DNA from: Crenothrix sp043729335
GTDB lineage: Bacteria; Pseudomonadota; Gammaproteobacteria; Methylococcales; Methylomonadaceae
Assembly: GCF_043729335.1 (NCBI RefSeq)
Contig: NZ_JAYTLQ010000054.1
Span: forward strand, 1 to 64,000
Direction: 5' to 3'
DNA length: 64,000 nt
Position 1 is the stretch's first letter; each line of letters starts with the position of its first letter. Below, one piece after another: positions 34,990 through 43,758 of the stretch. The position numbers and the translations under genes were made by a program. The notes under the pieces are model-generated. The model saw nothing but the letters and a program-made list of their open reading frames with translations. It did not search any database and was not told where the DNA came from.

Positions 34990-35661
34990 ATGAACGAAAA
35001 CTGGATTGCCCCTTCCATACTTTCTGCAAATTTTGCCAAATTGGGCGAAGAAGTGGACAACGTGTTGGCGGCTGGCGCTGACATTGTGCATTTTGATGTC
35101 ATGGACAACCATTTTGTGCCTAATTTAACGATTGGGCCTTTGGTGTGTGAAGCGCTGAGAAAACACGGCGTTACCGCGCCTATCGATGTGCATTTAATGG
35201 TAGAACCTGTTGATCGCATTGTGCCGGATTTCGCTAAAGCCGGTGCCAGCATTATCACCTTCCATCCTGAGGGTTCTGTGCATATCGATAGAACCTTACA
35301 ATTAATCAAAGATAACGGCTGCAAGGCTGGCTTGGTTTTTAATCCCGGTACGCCGTTAAACCATCTGGATTATGTCATGGACAAGATTGACATGATTTTG
35401 TTGATGTCGGTTAACCCTGGTTTTGGTGGCCAGTCGTTTATTAATTCTGCGCTGGACAAATTGCGTGAAGTGCGTAAACGTATTGATGACAGCGGTTTTA
35501 ATATCCGTCTGGAAATTGATGGCGGCGTTAATGCGTCTAATATCCGTGCGATAAAAGCCGCAGGGGCCGATACCTTTGTGGCGGGTTCTGCTATTTTTGG
35601 CAAGCCGGATTACAAAAAGATTATTGATGAGCTGCGTGCAGAAATGGCGTTGGCGGTTTAG
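34990..35661 (+). CDS. rpe: Ribulose-phosphate 3-epimerase
   Basis: Interconverts ribulose 5-phosphate and xylulose 5-phosphate in the pentose phosphate (and, in methylotrophs, the ribulose monophosphate) cycle. The 223 residues form a TIM barrel with HFDVMDNHFVPNLTIG, DVHLMVEP, MSVNPGFGGQSF, EIDGGVN and VAGSAIF, including the metal His and Asp residues. The ATG follows AAGGAG. A hairpin with TTTTT lies just downstream. Confidence 0.97.
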   Translation: MNENWIAPSILSANFAKLGEEVDNVLAAGADIVHFDVMDNHFVPNLTIGPLVCEALRKHGVTAPIDVHLMVEPVDRIVPDFAKAGASIITFHPEGSVHIDRTLQLIKDNGCKAGLVFNPGTPLNHLDYVMDKIDMILLMSVNPGFGGQSFINSALDKLREVRKRIDDSGFNIRLEIDGGVNASNIRAIKAAGADTFVAGSAIFGKPDYKKIIDELRAEMALAV

Positions 35662-35677
35662 TATCTTGCAATAGGTA

Positions 35678-35712
35678 GGGTGGTTTCGCGCAAGCAAACC
35701 ACCCAGCTTTTT
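35678..35712 (+). terminator. Rho-independent terminator after rpe
   Basis: GGGTGGTTT and AAACCACCC form a perfect 9-bp stem around a 9-base loop, followed by AGCTTTTTG, 17 bp after the rpe stop. Confidence 0.75.
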
Positions 35713-35737
35713 GAATGAAACTTGATTAGGATAGCGT

Positions 35738-36217
35738 ATGAATTGGGCAAGTTTGTGTAAAAACCCTGATTTAGCCAATTTACCCTATAAAATTCAAACT
35801 GATAAATGGGGCAATATTGTCATGAGTCCGGCGACTAACACGCACGGTATTTATCAGGCAAAAATTATTGCCTTGTTAAGCCGATTGATGACTACTGGCA
35901 CAGTGATCAGCGAGTGCTCGGTACAAACCAGTGAAGGCACAAAAGTAGCCGATGTGGCCTGGGCTTCCAAGCCGTTTATGCTGGCTAACAAGAGTTCGAC
36001 ACCGTTTGTGGAAGCGCCGGAAATTTGCGTGGAGATTTTATCGCCGTCAAATACCAAGGCGGAGATGACTGAAAAAAAGGAATTGTATTTTGCCAGAGGC
36101 TGTCAGGAGTTTTGGTTGTGTGGTTCAGATGGCACTGTGCAGTTTTTCAAAAACACCGGTGAATTAGCGCACAGTTTTATCTTTGCGGAGTTTCCAACTG
36201 TTGTTGAAATGTATTAA
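35738..36217 (+). CDS. Uma2 family (DUF820) nuclease-fold protein
   Basis: 159 residues with the PD-(D/E)xK-like Uma2 fold: a mid-protein TKVADVAWAS (Asp of the active site), EICVEILSPSNT (Glu-x-x-Glu-I-L-S-P) and a Lys-rich helix EMTEKKELYFARGCQEFWL. Members are numerous in cyanobacteria and rarer here; the function is unproved and a restriction-like role is only inferred. The start is an ATG behind TAGGATAGCGT. Downstream is an unrelated exported protein. Confidence 0.82.
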   Translation: MNWASLCKNPDLANLPYKIQTDKWGNIVMSPATNTHGIYQAKIIALLSRLMTTGTVISECSVQTSEGTKVADVAWASKPFMLANKSSTPFVEAPEICVEILSPSNTKAEMTEKKELYFARGCQEFWLCGSDGTVQFFKNTGELAHSFIFAEFPTVVEMY

Positions 36218-36238
36218 TTATCACTTGGGGACGGCGCT

Positions 36239-36646
36239 ATGATTTTTTTTAAAAGTGTCAGTTTAGCGTTATTGATTGCAATGTCTACCGGTACTTTTTC
36301 CACGGTGGCACTGGCTGAAGTTGATGAAGGTCGTATAGCTTACGGCCCTGTTGAGGCTTTAGAGTTAATTATCTACAAAATAAAACTTGCTGTCGTAGCC
36401 ATTGATAAGGGTTCTACCTGTGAAGAAGTTGCCACTTTAATTTTAGAAGCATTACATGCCAGCAAAGAAATTAATGCAAGTGACTTAGTTGATAAAGATC
36501 GCATGCAAGCGAATACAGTATTAAAGGTGGCTAAAAAACACGCTAAACAGTGTCGTTTAGTCGTTGCTAAAAATGAACTGGTTCAGGTAGTAAAAATGTT
36601 TGAAGCCATGAAAATACGTGATTTGAAGTTACAAGTTATTCAGTAG
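36239..36646 (+). CDS. Small exported helical protein, unknown
   Basis: 135 residues. A signal peptide (MIFFKSVSLALLIAMSTGTF and on) ends near ALA at about residue 26. The mature chain is helical with Cys60 in STCEEVATLILEAL and a second Cys at about 102, which could form a disulfide. I do not recognise the family. In size and plan it resembles the exported protein at 43.1 kb; both look like regulatory or stress proteins of the periplasm, by analogy only. Confidence 0.6.
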   Translation: MIFFKSVSLALLIAMSTGTFSTVALAEVDEGRIAYGPVEALELIIYKIKLAVVAIDKGSTCEEVATLILEALHASKEINASDLVDKDRMQANTVLKVAKKHAKQCRLVVAKNELVQVVKMFEAMKIRDLKLQVIQ

Positions 36647-36702
36647 CTTAAATAAGACGCTCAACCAATGAGTGTTTCTGCATAAAGAGAGAATCCAGCG
36701 AC

Positions 36703-36906
36703 ATGAAAATAAAAGTTATCGTACATCCTGCAGAAGAAGGCGGCTTTTGGGCAGAAGTGCCCGCCATACAAGGCTGTGCTAGCCAAGGCGACACGATGGA
36801 AGAGTTGATGATTAACTTACATGAAGCAGTCGAGGCCTGTCTTTCTGTCGATTTGGAACACGTTGAAATTTCCGAAAATGATCAGGTAGTGGAATTGGCC
36901 GTGTGA
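36703..36906 (+). CDS. hicB: HicB-type antitoxin
   Basis: 67 residues with the partly degraded RNase H-like HicB fold: GGFWAEVPAIQGCASQGDTMEE is the core (only its key part). There is no DNA-binding extension, so autoregulation would need another factor. Its TGA overlaps the GTG of hicA as GTGA. The antitoxin comes first, the reverse of the classical hicA-hicB order. Confidence 0.88.
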   Translation: MKIKVIVHPAEEGGFWAEVPAIQGCASQGDTMEELMINLHEAVEACLSVDLEHVEISENDQVVELAV

Positions 36907-37109
36907 AATCGGTTTCTGGAAAATATTTTGCAAGTCTTTTAGAAAGCCAAGGCTGGTATTTGGTTCGGATAAAGGGCAGCCATCATGTTTATATGAAGCC
37001 TGAAAACCCGTCGCGTATTTCAATACCCATACATGGAAGTCAAGATTTAAAACTTGGTCTACTTAAGCATTTTATGAAAATCGCCGACATATCAGAAAAT
37101 GATTTGTAA
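36903..37109 (+). CDS. hicA: HicA-type mRNA-interferase toxin
   Basis: 68 residues in the double-stranded RNA-binding-like HicA fold. The conserved Gly-Ser-His-His (GSHHVYMKP) holds the active His, followed by SIPIHGSQDLKLGLL. It starts with GTG inside the hicB stop, so translation is coupled. An intact catalytic His suggests a working toxin. The module sits between the small exported protein and trpE. Confidence 0.88.
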   Translation: MKSVSGKYFASLLESQGWYLVRIKGSHHVYMKPENPSRISIPIHGSQDLKLGLLKHFMKIADISENDL

Positions 37110-37183
37110 TGTCAGCCAGTAGAAAAGTTGGATATTTTTCGTTTATTAAATCCAGTTATTGCCATAATTATTAAAATAACACC

Positions 37184-38695
37184 ATGACCCCAGAACAATT
37201 CAACCAATACGCCGAACAAGGCTATAACCGCATCCCGATTAGCCGAGAAGTATTGGCAGACTTGGATACGCCGCTCAGCGCGTACTTAAAGCTCGCCGAT
37301 GGCGCGTATTCCTATTTGTTTGAATCTGTCCACGGCGGCGAACAATGGGGACGTTATTCAATTATCGGTTTGCCGTGCAAAACCTTGATAAAAATCACCG
37401 GCAACACCATCCGCGTGGAGCAAGATGGCGAGCTGCTGGAAACGCTGACTCACGACAATCCACTGGTTTGGATAGAAGCATTCAAGTCCCGCTACAACGT
37501 ACCGGATATAGAAGAACTGCCACGCTTTAACGGCGGCTTGGTCGGTTATTTTGGCTATGAAACCATTGCCTACATCGAACCGCGCCTGCGTGCCACCGAT
37601 AAGCCTGATCAACTGGGTTGTCCTGATATATTGCTGATGGTGTCGGAAGAAATCCTGGTGTTCGACAACCTGTCCGGCAAAATGCTGTTGCTTACCCATG
37701 CCAATCCCGCACAAGATAAGGCTTATTGTAACGCCATAGACCGCTTAAACAAGCTGGCCAAACAACTGCGTGAACTGAAAGCCGAACCCACCAAACACAG
37801 CAATCCGGTACACGTTCAAGAATCCGATTTTATCTCCGGTTTTACCGAACAGGGCTTTAAAGATGCCGTGCTCAAAGCCAAGGACTACATCACCGATGGC
37901 GACATTATGCAGGTGGTGTTATCCCAGCGCATGACCATACCCTACACCGCCGCGCCGCTTAACCTTTACCGCGCATTGCGTTGCCTGAACCCATCGCCGT
38001 ACATGTTCTATCTCAATCTGGATGATTTCCATATCGTCGGCTCATCGCCAGAAATTCTGGTTCGGTTGGAAGACAACCAAGTCACCGTGCGCCCAATAGC
38101 CGGTACACGGCGACGCGGCACCACGCCCGAACACGATATGGAACTGGAACAAGATTTGTTGGCTGATCCCAAAGAGCTCGCCGAACATTTAATGCTGATC
38201 GACTTAGGCCGCAACGATACCGGTCGGGTGGCGGAAATCGGTACGGTGCAGTTGACCGACAAGATGATTGTCGAGCGTTATTCGCATGTCATGCACATCG
38301 TGTCCAATGTGACGGGCCAATTGCAGGCAGGCAAGAATGCTTTTGATGTGTTGGCGGCGACGTTTCCGGCTGGAACCGTCAGCGGTGCGCCTAAAATACG
38401 CGCCATGGAAATCATCAACGAACTGGAGCCGGTCAAGCGCGGCATTTATTCCGGCGCGGTGGGTTATATCGCCTGGTCGGGCAATCTGGACACCGCGATT
38501 GCCATCCGCACCGCCGTCATTAAAGATGGCCTTTTACACATACAAGCGGGGGCGGGTATCGTCTACGACTCTATTCCACAAAGCGAATGGGATGAAACCA
38601 TGAACAAAGGCCGTGCCATTTTCCGTGCCGTTACTATGGCGGAAGCCGGTATTGATGGCGACCAGCACTGCGAACAACAAGGAGGTCTGCTATGA
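37184..38695 (+). CDS. trpE: Anthranilate synthase component I
   Basis: Makes anthranilate from chorismate with ammonia supplied by TrpG. The 503 residues have the N-terminal YLFESV-x-x-x-x-x-GRYSIIG segment, site of Trp inhibition, and C-terminal catalytic motifs IAGTRRRG, LIDLGRNDTGRV, GTVSGAPKIRAMEII and AGAGIVYDS. The gene looks more GC-rich than its neighbours. TrpE stop and TrpG start overlap as ATGA. No Trp leader peptide or attenuator was evident upstream. Confidence 0.96.
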   Translation: MTPEQFNQYAEQGYNRIPISREVLADLDTPLSAYLKLADGAYSYLFESVHGGEQWGRYSIIGLPCKTLIKITGNTIRVEQDGELLETLTHDNPLVWIEAFKSRYNVPDIEELPRFNGGLVGYFGYETIAYIEPRLRATDKPDQLGCPDILLMVSEEILVFDNLSGKMLLLTHANPAQDKAYCNAIDRLNKLAKQLRELKAEPTKHSNPVHVQESDFISGFTEQGFKDAVLKAKDYITDGDIMQVVLSQRMTIPYTAAPLNLYRALRCLNPSPYMFYLNLDDFHIVGSSPEILVRLEDNQVTVRPIAGTRRRGTTPEHDMELEQDLLADPKELAEHLMLIDLGRNDTGRVAEIGTVQLTDKMIVERYSHVMHIVSNVTGQLQAGKNAFDVLAATFPAGTVSGAPKIRAMEIINELEPVKRGIYSGAVGYIAWSGNLDTAIAIRTAVIKDGLLHIQAGAGIVYDSIPQSEWDETMNKGRAIFRAVTMAEAGIDGDQHCEQQGGLL

Positions 38696-39282
38696 GCGCG
38701 GTTAAAGTGGTGATGATTGACAACTATGATTCGTTCACCTACAACCTGGTGCAATATTTTGGTGAATTGGGCGCGGATGTCACCGTGGTGCGTAATGACC
38801 AAATTACTGTGGATGAGATAGCGGCGCTGTCACCGGATAAAATCGTCATTTCACCAGGACCTTGTACACCGAAAGAGGCCGGTGTATCGGTTGAAACCAT
38901 CACAAAGTTTGCTGGGATCTACCCGATTTTGGGCGTGTGTTTGGGGCATCAAAGCATTGGCTATGCGTTCGGCGGCAATATCATTCATGCCAAAAGCATC
39001 ATGCACGGCAAGACCTCGCAGGTGTATCATAAAAATTTGGGTGTGTTTAAGGGCTTGAATAATCCATTTACCGCCACGCGCTATCATTCTTTGGTTATAG
39101 AACAAGCCAGTTTACCGGATTGTCTGGAAGTGACGGCGTGGACACTGGATGACAATGGCAGCATGGATGAGATCATGGGAGTGCGCCATAAAACCCTGGA
39201 TATTGAGGGAGTGCAGTTTCATCCTGAATCGATATTGACTGAGCATGGGCATGATTTGCTTAGGAATTTTTTGGTAAGGTGA
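38692..39282 (+). CDS. trpG: Anthranilate synthase component II
   Basis: Glutamine amidotransferase subunit of 196 residues, which may also serve folate synthesis as PabA. The active Cys is in GVCLGHQSIG, and the His-Glu pair in FHPESI. PGPCTPKEAG is the TrpG/PabA signature. trpD and trpC do not follow; a brnT-brnA toxin-antitoxin pair begins five bases after the stop. Confidence 0.95.
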   Translation: MSAVKVVMIDNYDSFTYNLVQYFGELGADVTVVRNDQITVDEIAALSPDKIVISPGPCTPKEAGVSVETITKFAGIYPILGVCLGHQSIGYAFGGNIIHAKSIMHGKTSQVYHKNLGVFKGLNNPFTATRYHSLVIEQASLPDCLEVTAWTLDDNGSMDEIMGVRHKTLDIEGVQFHPESILTEHGHDLLRNFLVR

Positions 39283-39289
39283 GAAATTG

Positions 39290-39586
39290 GTGCAATATAA
39301 CTTTGAATGGGATCCCAATAAGGCACAAAGTAACATTGAAAAACATGGCGTAACATTTGAAGAAGCTGCTGAAGTTTTTTTAGATGCCCTACATATCCCT
39401 GTTTTTGACTTTGAACATAACGGGATTGAAGAACGCTGGATTACATTAGGTAAAAACACCAACGAACGCATTCTCGTTGTGGTGCATACTTTTCAAGAAC
39501 ATAACGAACAAATGGCAACTGTACGCCTTATTTCAGCACGAAAAGCCACCAAGTACGAACAGCAACAATACGAGGAAAACCCATGA
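39290..39586 (+). CDS. brnT: BrnT-type toxin
   Basis: 98 residues with the BrnT fold (RelE-like ribonuclease): FEWDPNKAQSNIEKHGVTFEEAAEVF is the N-terminal hallmark (shown to name its parts), then ERWITLGKN, VVVHTF and RLISARKATKYEQ. I prefer the GTG at 39290 (AAGGTGAG six bases before) over the TTG at 39287. Its end overlaps the brnA ATG as ATGA. It directly follows trpG, so the module may ride on the trp transcript. Confidence 0.9.
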   Translation: MQYNFEWDPNKAQSNIEKHGVTFEEAAEVFLDALHIPVFDFEHNGIEERWITLGKNTNERILVVVHTFQEHNEQMATVRLISARKATKYEQQQYEENP

Positions 39587-39786
39587 AAGAAGAATATGAT
39601 TTTTCCAAAGGCATACGCGGTAAATTTTATCGTCCGAATACCACGTTAAATCTACCCGTTTATCTGGACAATGAAGTAAGAATTTATTTACAGGCATGCG
39701 CTCAAGCTAAGGGGGTTGATGTAAGTCAGCTGGTTAATGAGATGCTTAAGCAAGATATTAAGTTGATTGAAACTGTGAAGTCTTGA
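39583..39786 (+). CDS. brnA: BrnA-type antitoxin
   Basis: 67 residues. A basic N-terminus (SKGIRGKFYRP) precedes a ribbon-helix-helix: LNLPVYLDNEVRIYL, then AKGVDVSQLVNEMLKQDI. It should neutralise BrnT and repress the module. The start overlaps brnT as ATGA. Confidence 0.88.
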   Translation: MKEEYDFSKGIRGKFYRPNTTLNLPVYLDNEVRIYLQACAQAKGVDVSQLVNEMLKQDIKLIETVKS

Positions 39787-39874
39787 GCACTCAGTTTTCT
39801 GCGTTCTTTCAATTTGGAATGGGTGGTGGGTTCAAGTTATACTAACCAGTCAATATTAATCCCAGGAAACACTC

Positions 39875-40279
39875 ATGGCACAAATTGAAGACATCGAAGG
39901 CATTGGCCCACAATACGCTGAAAAGCTCAGAGCAGCGGAGATAGCATCTACAGACAAATTGCTGGAAATGGGCGCTACCGCCAAAGGCCGCGAAGAAATT
40001 GCCACTAAAACTGGAATCAGTGCCAAGAATATTCTAGGCTGGGTAAATCATGCGGATTTATTCCGTATTAAAGGCATTGGCAGCCAATTTTCCGAACTTT
40101 TAGAAGCCGCCGGTGTAGATACCGTACCTGAATTAGCGCAAAGAAATGCCGAAAATTTACAACTGGCATTGGCAAAAACCAACGATGAAAAAAAGCTGGC
40201 TAAATCCACGCCGTCAGTTACTCAAGTCACCAACTGGATTGCAGAAGCCAAAACCTTACCCAAAGCTGTTCAGCATTAA
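39875..40279 (+). CDS. DUF4332 helix-hairpin-helix protein
   Basis: 134 residues of tandem helix-hairpin-helix motifs: IEGIGPQYAEKLRAA near the N-terminus and IKGIGSQFSELLEAAGVDTV in the middle. Such motifs bind DNA backbone or act as protein joints; DUF4332 has no assigned role. No nuclease or ligase domain is fused. The gene has its own upstream gap of about 90 bp and is followed by a long hairpin. Confidence 0.85.
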   Translation: MAQIEDIEGIGPQYAEKLRAAEIASTDKLLEMGATAKGREEIATKTGISAKNILGWVNHADLFRIKGIGSQFSELLEAAGVDTVPELAQRNAENLQLALAKTNDEKKLAKSTPSVTQVTNWIAEAKTLPKAVQH

Positions 40280-40295
40280 ATCCATATAGCATACC

Positions 40296-40344
40296 GAACG
40301 AAGCAAAACGTATCACCCAGTTAAAGATAAGTTTTGCTTCGTTC
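40296..40344. terminator. Perfect 14-bp inverted repeat after the DUF4332 gene
   Basis: GAACGAAGCAAAAC (40296-40309) and GTTTTGCTTCGTTC (40331-40344) are exact reverse complements around 21 bases. It begins 17 bp after the stop codon. There is no T-run, so it is a hairpin or protein site, or factor-dependent transcript end. Confidence 0.55.
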
Positions 40345-40479
40345 ACTCCCTTCACTTGCTTTCATCACCAATAACCCAGATTTCACGTTAAAAATTGCCG
40401 CATTGGTCAAGCGTCTATAGCATCGAGATTAGTTTGTGAGGATAATCTGAAGCTTAAAGACACCAACAAGGTTCAGATC

Positions 40480-41751
40480 ATGACAGCCCCATCGCACCAC
40501 CACCCGCAAAAACCCAATCGCCAAACCTTGTATGTGAGTATCGCCTTGATACTCGGCATTATGGTGGGTGAACTACTCTACTTAACGCTAGGTAATACCG
40601 CAACAGGTAACGCACATCCGGCATTAGCACATATTATCGAAGTTTTTACTGTCATAACTCAGGTGTTTTTACGCCTGGTAAAAATGATTATTGCCCCGTT
40701 GGTGATTTCTACATTGGTAGTGGGTATGGCCAAAATGGGCGATACCCAAACTGTTGGACGCATCGGCACTAAAGCTATTTTCTGGTTTTTTTCCGCATCC
40801 ATTTTCAGTTTATTACTGGGCATGTTTTTAGTGAATATGCTGGAACCTGGCGCGTCATTGCATATACCACTACCTCCTGCGGGTGCTGAAACGGGACTAC
40901 CGCAAGTTTCCCCATCTTTAAAAAGCTTTGCCGAACACATGTTTCCGAGCAGTATTATTGATGCTATGGCCAATAATGAAATCTTACAGATTGTAGTGTT
41001 TTCGATGTTTTTTGGCGTTGCCTGTGCATCACTCGGTGATCTGGCGCTGCCTATTGTCAAGACACTGGATTCCCTGTCCCATATCATGCTGAAAGTCACC
41101 AGCTATATCATGCACTCAGCACCGTTTGCGGTATTTGCAGCGATGGCATCGGTGATTGCCCAGCAAGGTATCGGCGTATTATTAACCTATGGCAAATTTA
41201 TCGGCGAATTCTACTTTGGCTTGTTACTGCTGTGTACGCTGTTGGGTTGTATTAGTAGCTTGTTTATTGGCCGGAGAATTTTTTCGCTGCTGCGCCACAT
41301 TCGTGAGCCGATGTTATTGGCTTTCGGTACTGCCAGTAGCGAAAGTGCTTATCCTAAGTTATTGCAACAACTGGAACGTTTCGGTTGCGATGAGAAAGTC
41401 TGCGGGCTAGTATTGCCGCTGGGATATTCGTTTAATCTAGATGGCAGCATGATGTATATGACCTTTGCCGTGCTGTTTATTGCACAGGCTTACGGTATCG
41501 ATATGGCACTTACAGACCAATTGACCATGTTGCTGGTGCTGTTATTTACCAGTAAAGGCGTGGCCGGTGTGCCTAGAGCATCACTGATTGTCATCTCGGC
41601 AACCTTATCCATGTTCAATATTCCAGAAGCCGGTTTGTTGCTGTTGCTGGGAATAGACCAGATTCTCGACATGGGCCGCAGCGCCACCAACGTATTCGGC
41701 AACAGTATTGCTGCCGCTGTCATCAGTCGCTGGGAAAAAGCCTTGCGCTAA
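40480..41751 (+). CDS. Dicarboxylate/amino acid:cation symporter (DAACS), copy 1
   Basis: 423 residues of the GltP/DctA-type fold with eight membrane helices and two re-entrant hairpins. The Ser-rich HP1 motif reads GTASSES, and the substrate helix SFNLDGSMMYMTF, where the family usually has NMDGT-x-x-Y; here Thr is Ser. VKMIIAPLVISTLVVGMA is in helix 3. Likely substrates are glutamate, aspartate or C4-dicarboxylates. The next gene is a paralogue 15 bp downstream. No regulator is adjacent. Confidence 0.92.
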   Translation: MTAPSHHHPQKPNRQTLYVSIALILGIMVGELLYLTLGNTATGNAHPALAHIIEVFTVITQVFLRLVKMIIAPLVISTLVVGMAKMGDTQTVGRIGTKAIFWFFSASIFSLLLGMFLVNMLEPGASLHIPLPPAGAETGLPQVSPSLKSFAEHMFPSSIIDAMANNEILQIVVFSMFFGVACASLGDLALPIVKTLDSLSHIMLKVTSYIMHSAPFAVFAAMASVIAQQGIGVLLTYGKFIGEFYFGLLLLCTLLGCISSLFIGRRIFSLLRHIREPMLLAFGTASSESAYPKLLQQLERFGCDEKVCGLVLPLGYSFNLDGSMMYMTFAVLFIAQAYGIDMALTDQLTMLLVLLFTSKGVAGVPRASLIVISATLSMFNIPEAGLLLLLGIDQILDMGRSATNVFGNSIAAAVISRWEKALR

Positions 41752-41766
41752 AATAACGGATTATTT

Positions 41767-43050
41767 ATGACCCTTAAAACCCTGCACCACCAGCTTTACC
41801 TACACGTTTTATGTGCCATCAGTTTAGGCGTTTTATTGGGACAGTTTTATCCAGATTTAGCGACTCAGATGAAACCACTGGGCGACGGTTTTATCAAGCT
41901 GATAAAAATGATTATTGCCCCGATTATCTTCTGTACAGTGGTAACCGGTATTGCCGGTATGCAAGATATGGGCAAGGCCGGTCGTATTGGCGCTAAAGCT
42001 TTATTGTATTTTGAAATGGTTAGCACTTTGGCGCTAATTATCGGCTTAATCGTAGTACATACGCTAAAGCCCGGTGTCGGAATGAATATCGATGTCAATA
42101 CCTTGGATATCAGCGGCATTCATGACTACAGCGAAAAGGCTAAAAGCCACAGTACCGTTGAATTCTTGCTAAATATTATTCCTAATACTATCTTTGATGC
42201 CTTTGCCAAAGGCGAGATTTTACAGGTGTTATTGTTTTCACTGTTGTTTGGTTTTTCATTGGCTGCGATGAAAGAAACCGGCACCGAAGTGGTGATTTTT
42301 ATAAGCAAAATGTCGCATGTACTGTTTGGTATTGTCGAAACCATCATGAAGCTTGCACCTATTGGGGCATTTGGTGCAATGTCGTTTACTATCGGCAAAT
42401 ACGGTGTTGCATCCTTATTGCCGCTGGCTAAATTAATGGGCAGTTTTTACCTGACCTGCCTGCTGTTTATTTTTATAGTATTAGGGCTGATAGCCAAACT
42501 GACTGGTTTTAGCATTATTAGATTCATTATCTACATCAAGGAAGAGCTGTTGATTGTCCTGGGTACGTCGTCGTCAGAATCAGTATTGCCGCGCATGATG
42601 CTTAAAATGGAAAAACTGGGCTGCACCAAATCCGTGGTAGGTTTGGTGATTCCCACCGGTTATTCTTTCAATTTGGATGGCACCTCGATCTATCTGGCAA
42701 TGGCGGCTATTTTTATCGCCCAAGCGACCAATACACCGATGTCATTCACGCAAGAATTGACCTTGCTGGGCGTATTGCTGTTGACCTCGAAAGGGGCGGC
42801 GGGCGTAACCGGCAGTGGTTTTATCACCTTAGCCGCAACACTGGCCAGTGTCCCCACCATACCTGTCGCAGGGTTAGCCTTGATTCTGGGTATTGACCGG
42901 TTTATGTCTGAAGCCAGAGCTTTAACTAATTTGATAGGCAATGGCGTTGCCACGGTGGTGGCGGCCAAATGGGAAAATGAATTGGATGTTAGTCAGTTAA
43001 ATTCAGTGTTGAACTCCGAGCCAATCTACAACAAACTGAGCGACAATTAG
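41767..43050 (+). CDS. Dicarboxylate/amino acid:cation symporter (DAACS), copy 2
   Basis: 427 residues, a paralogue of the preceding gene with more usual motifs: HP1 GTSSSESVLPRMM, and SFNLDGTSIYLAMAAIF, as in DctA. IPTGYSF and LTSKGAAGVTGSGF are close to C4-dicarboxylate (succinate, fumarate, malate) carriers. The two genes probably share a transcript. They are only distantly alike, so this is an old duplication or two separate gains. Confidence 0.93.
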   Translation: MTLKTLHHQLYLHVLCAISLGVLLGQFYPDLATQMKPLGDGFIKLIKMIIAPIIFCTVVTGIAGMQDMGKAGRIGAKALLYFEMVSTLALIIGLIVVHTLKPGVGMNIDVNTLDISGIHDYSEKAKSHSTVEFLLNIIPNTIFDAFAKGEILQVLLFSLLFGFSLAAMKETGTEVVIFISKMSHVLFGIVETIMKLAPIGAFGAMSFTIGKYGVASLLPLAKLMGSFYLTCLLFIFIVLGLIAKLTGFSIIRFIIYIKEELLIVLGTSSSESVLPRMMLKMEKLGCTKSVVGLVIPTGYSFNLDGTSIYLAMAAIFIAQATNTPMSFTQELTLLGVLLLTSKGAAGVTGSGFITLAATLASVPTIPVAGLALILGIDRFMSEARALTNLIGNGVATVVAAKWENELDVSQLNSVLNSEPIYNKLSDN

Positions 43051-43131
43051 CAGGACTTTATCGCGTAACAGTCAGAACTTATATTACGCCGACTGTTGCG
43101 ACACCCAAGGCATCGCAACAAACGAGCTAAG

Positions 43132-43482
43132 TTACAATGTTTTATACAGCTTTAAGGCTTCATTCAATAAATCAGTTGCTTCTTTAACTTCACCTTTTTT
43201 AGAAGCAATTTGCCCTTGAATAACAATAATGTTGGCCTTTTTTACTATTTCATCATTACCGGTAATTTGCGCTCCAATTTCACGCGCTGATTTTAGATGT
43301 AAATAAGACGCGGCAAAATCGCTTTTATTAATTTCGACGATAGCGCTTTCAACATGCGCAATAGTTTCGTTGATAGTTGCAGCTGAAGGGTTAACGGTTT
43401 CTTCTGCAAAGGCTAGCGTACTACTGGCAATTAAAGAAATAGCCATAAAGCACGTTAATGCTGTTTTTTTAATGAGATTCAT
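43132..43482 (-). CDS. Small exported helical protein, unknown
   Basis: 116 residues from the ATG at 43480-43482; the frame continues 28 codons upstream without support. A signal peptide ends near LAFA (about residue 24). The mature part is a helical repeat, with DFAASYLHLKSAREIGAQ and ASKKGEVKEATDLLNEALKLY, in the style of TPR or YfdX-like helices. I do not recognise the family. It is convergent with the second symporter. Confidence 0.62.
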   Translation of the reverse strand: MNLIKKTALTCFMAISLIASSTLAFAEETVNPSAATINETIAHVESAIVEINKSDFAASYLHLKSAREIGAQITGNDEIVKKANIIVIQGQIASKKGEVKEATDLLNEALKLYKTL

Positions 43483-43698
43483 AATTTTATAAAACCTGTG
43501 GGGTAGGATTGCCAGAAATTCTGGAAATAAATCATTGAAAAGCTTATAGCTTCTAATCTTCATCATACAGGATTAATTAATAGCCCATACGACTACATTT
43601 GACAGGGTAAATTTCTCAAAAGGCAGATTAATTCAATAGAAATGTGCAAATAAGACGTTCCCATATCCCTAAAGTTCCTCGGCATCGTTAGAAAAACC

Positions 43699-43704
43699 TA
43701 TAAT
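43699..43704 (+). promoter_or_regulatory. Likely -10 box for the LolA-like/MMPL pair
   Basis: A perfect TATAAT 55 bp upstream of the LolA-like ATG. The -35 region (near TTCCTC) is weak. Confidence 0.4.
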
Positions 43705-43758
43705 ACAGCCACGGCGACATGCCCACTTTTAAATTCAGGTACTATTATTCAAATTATC

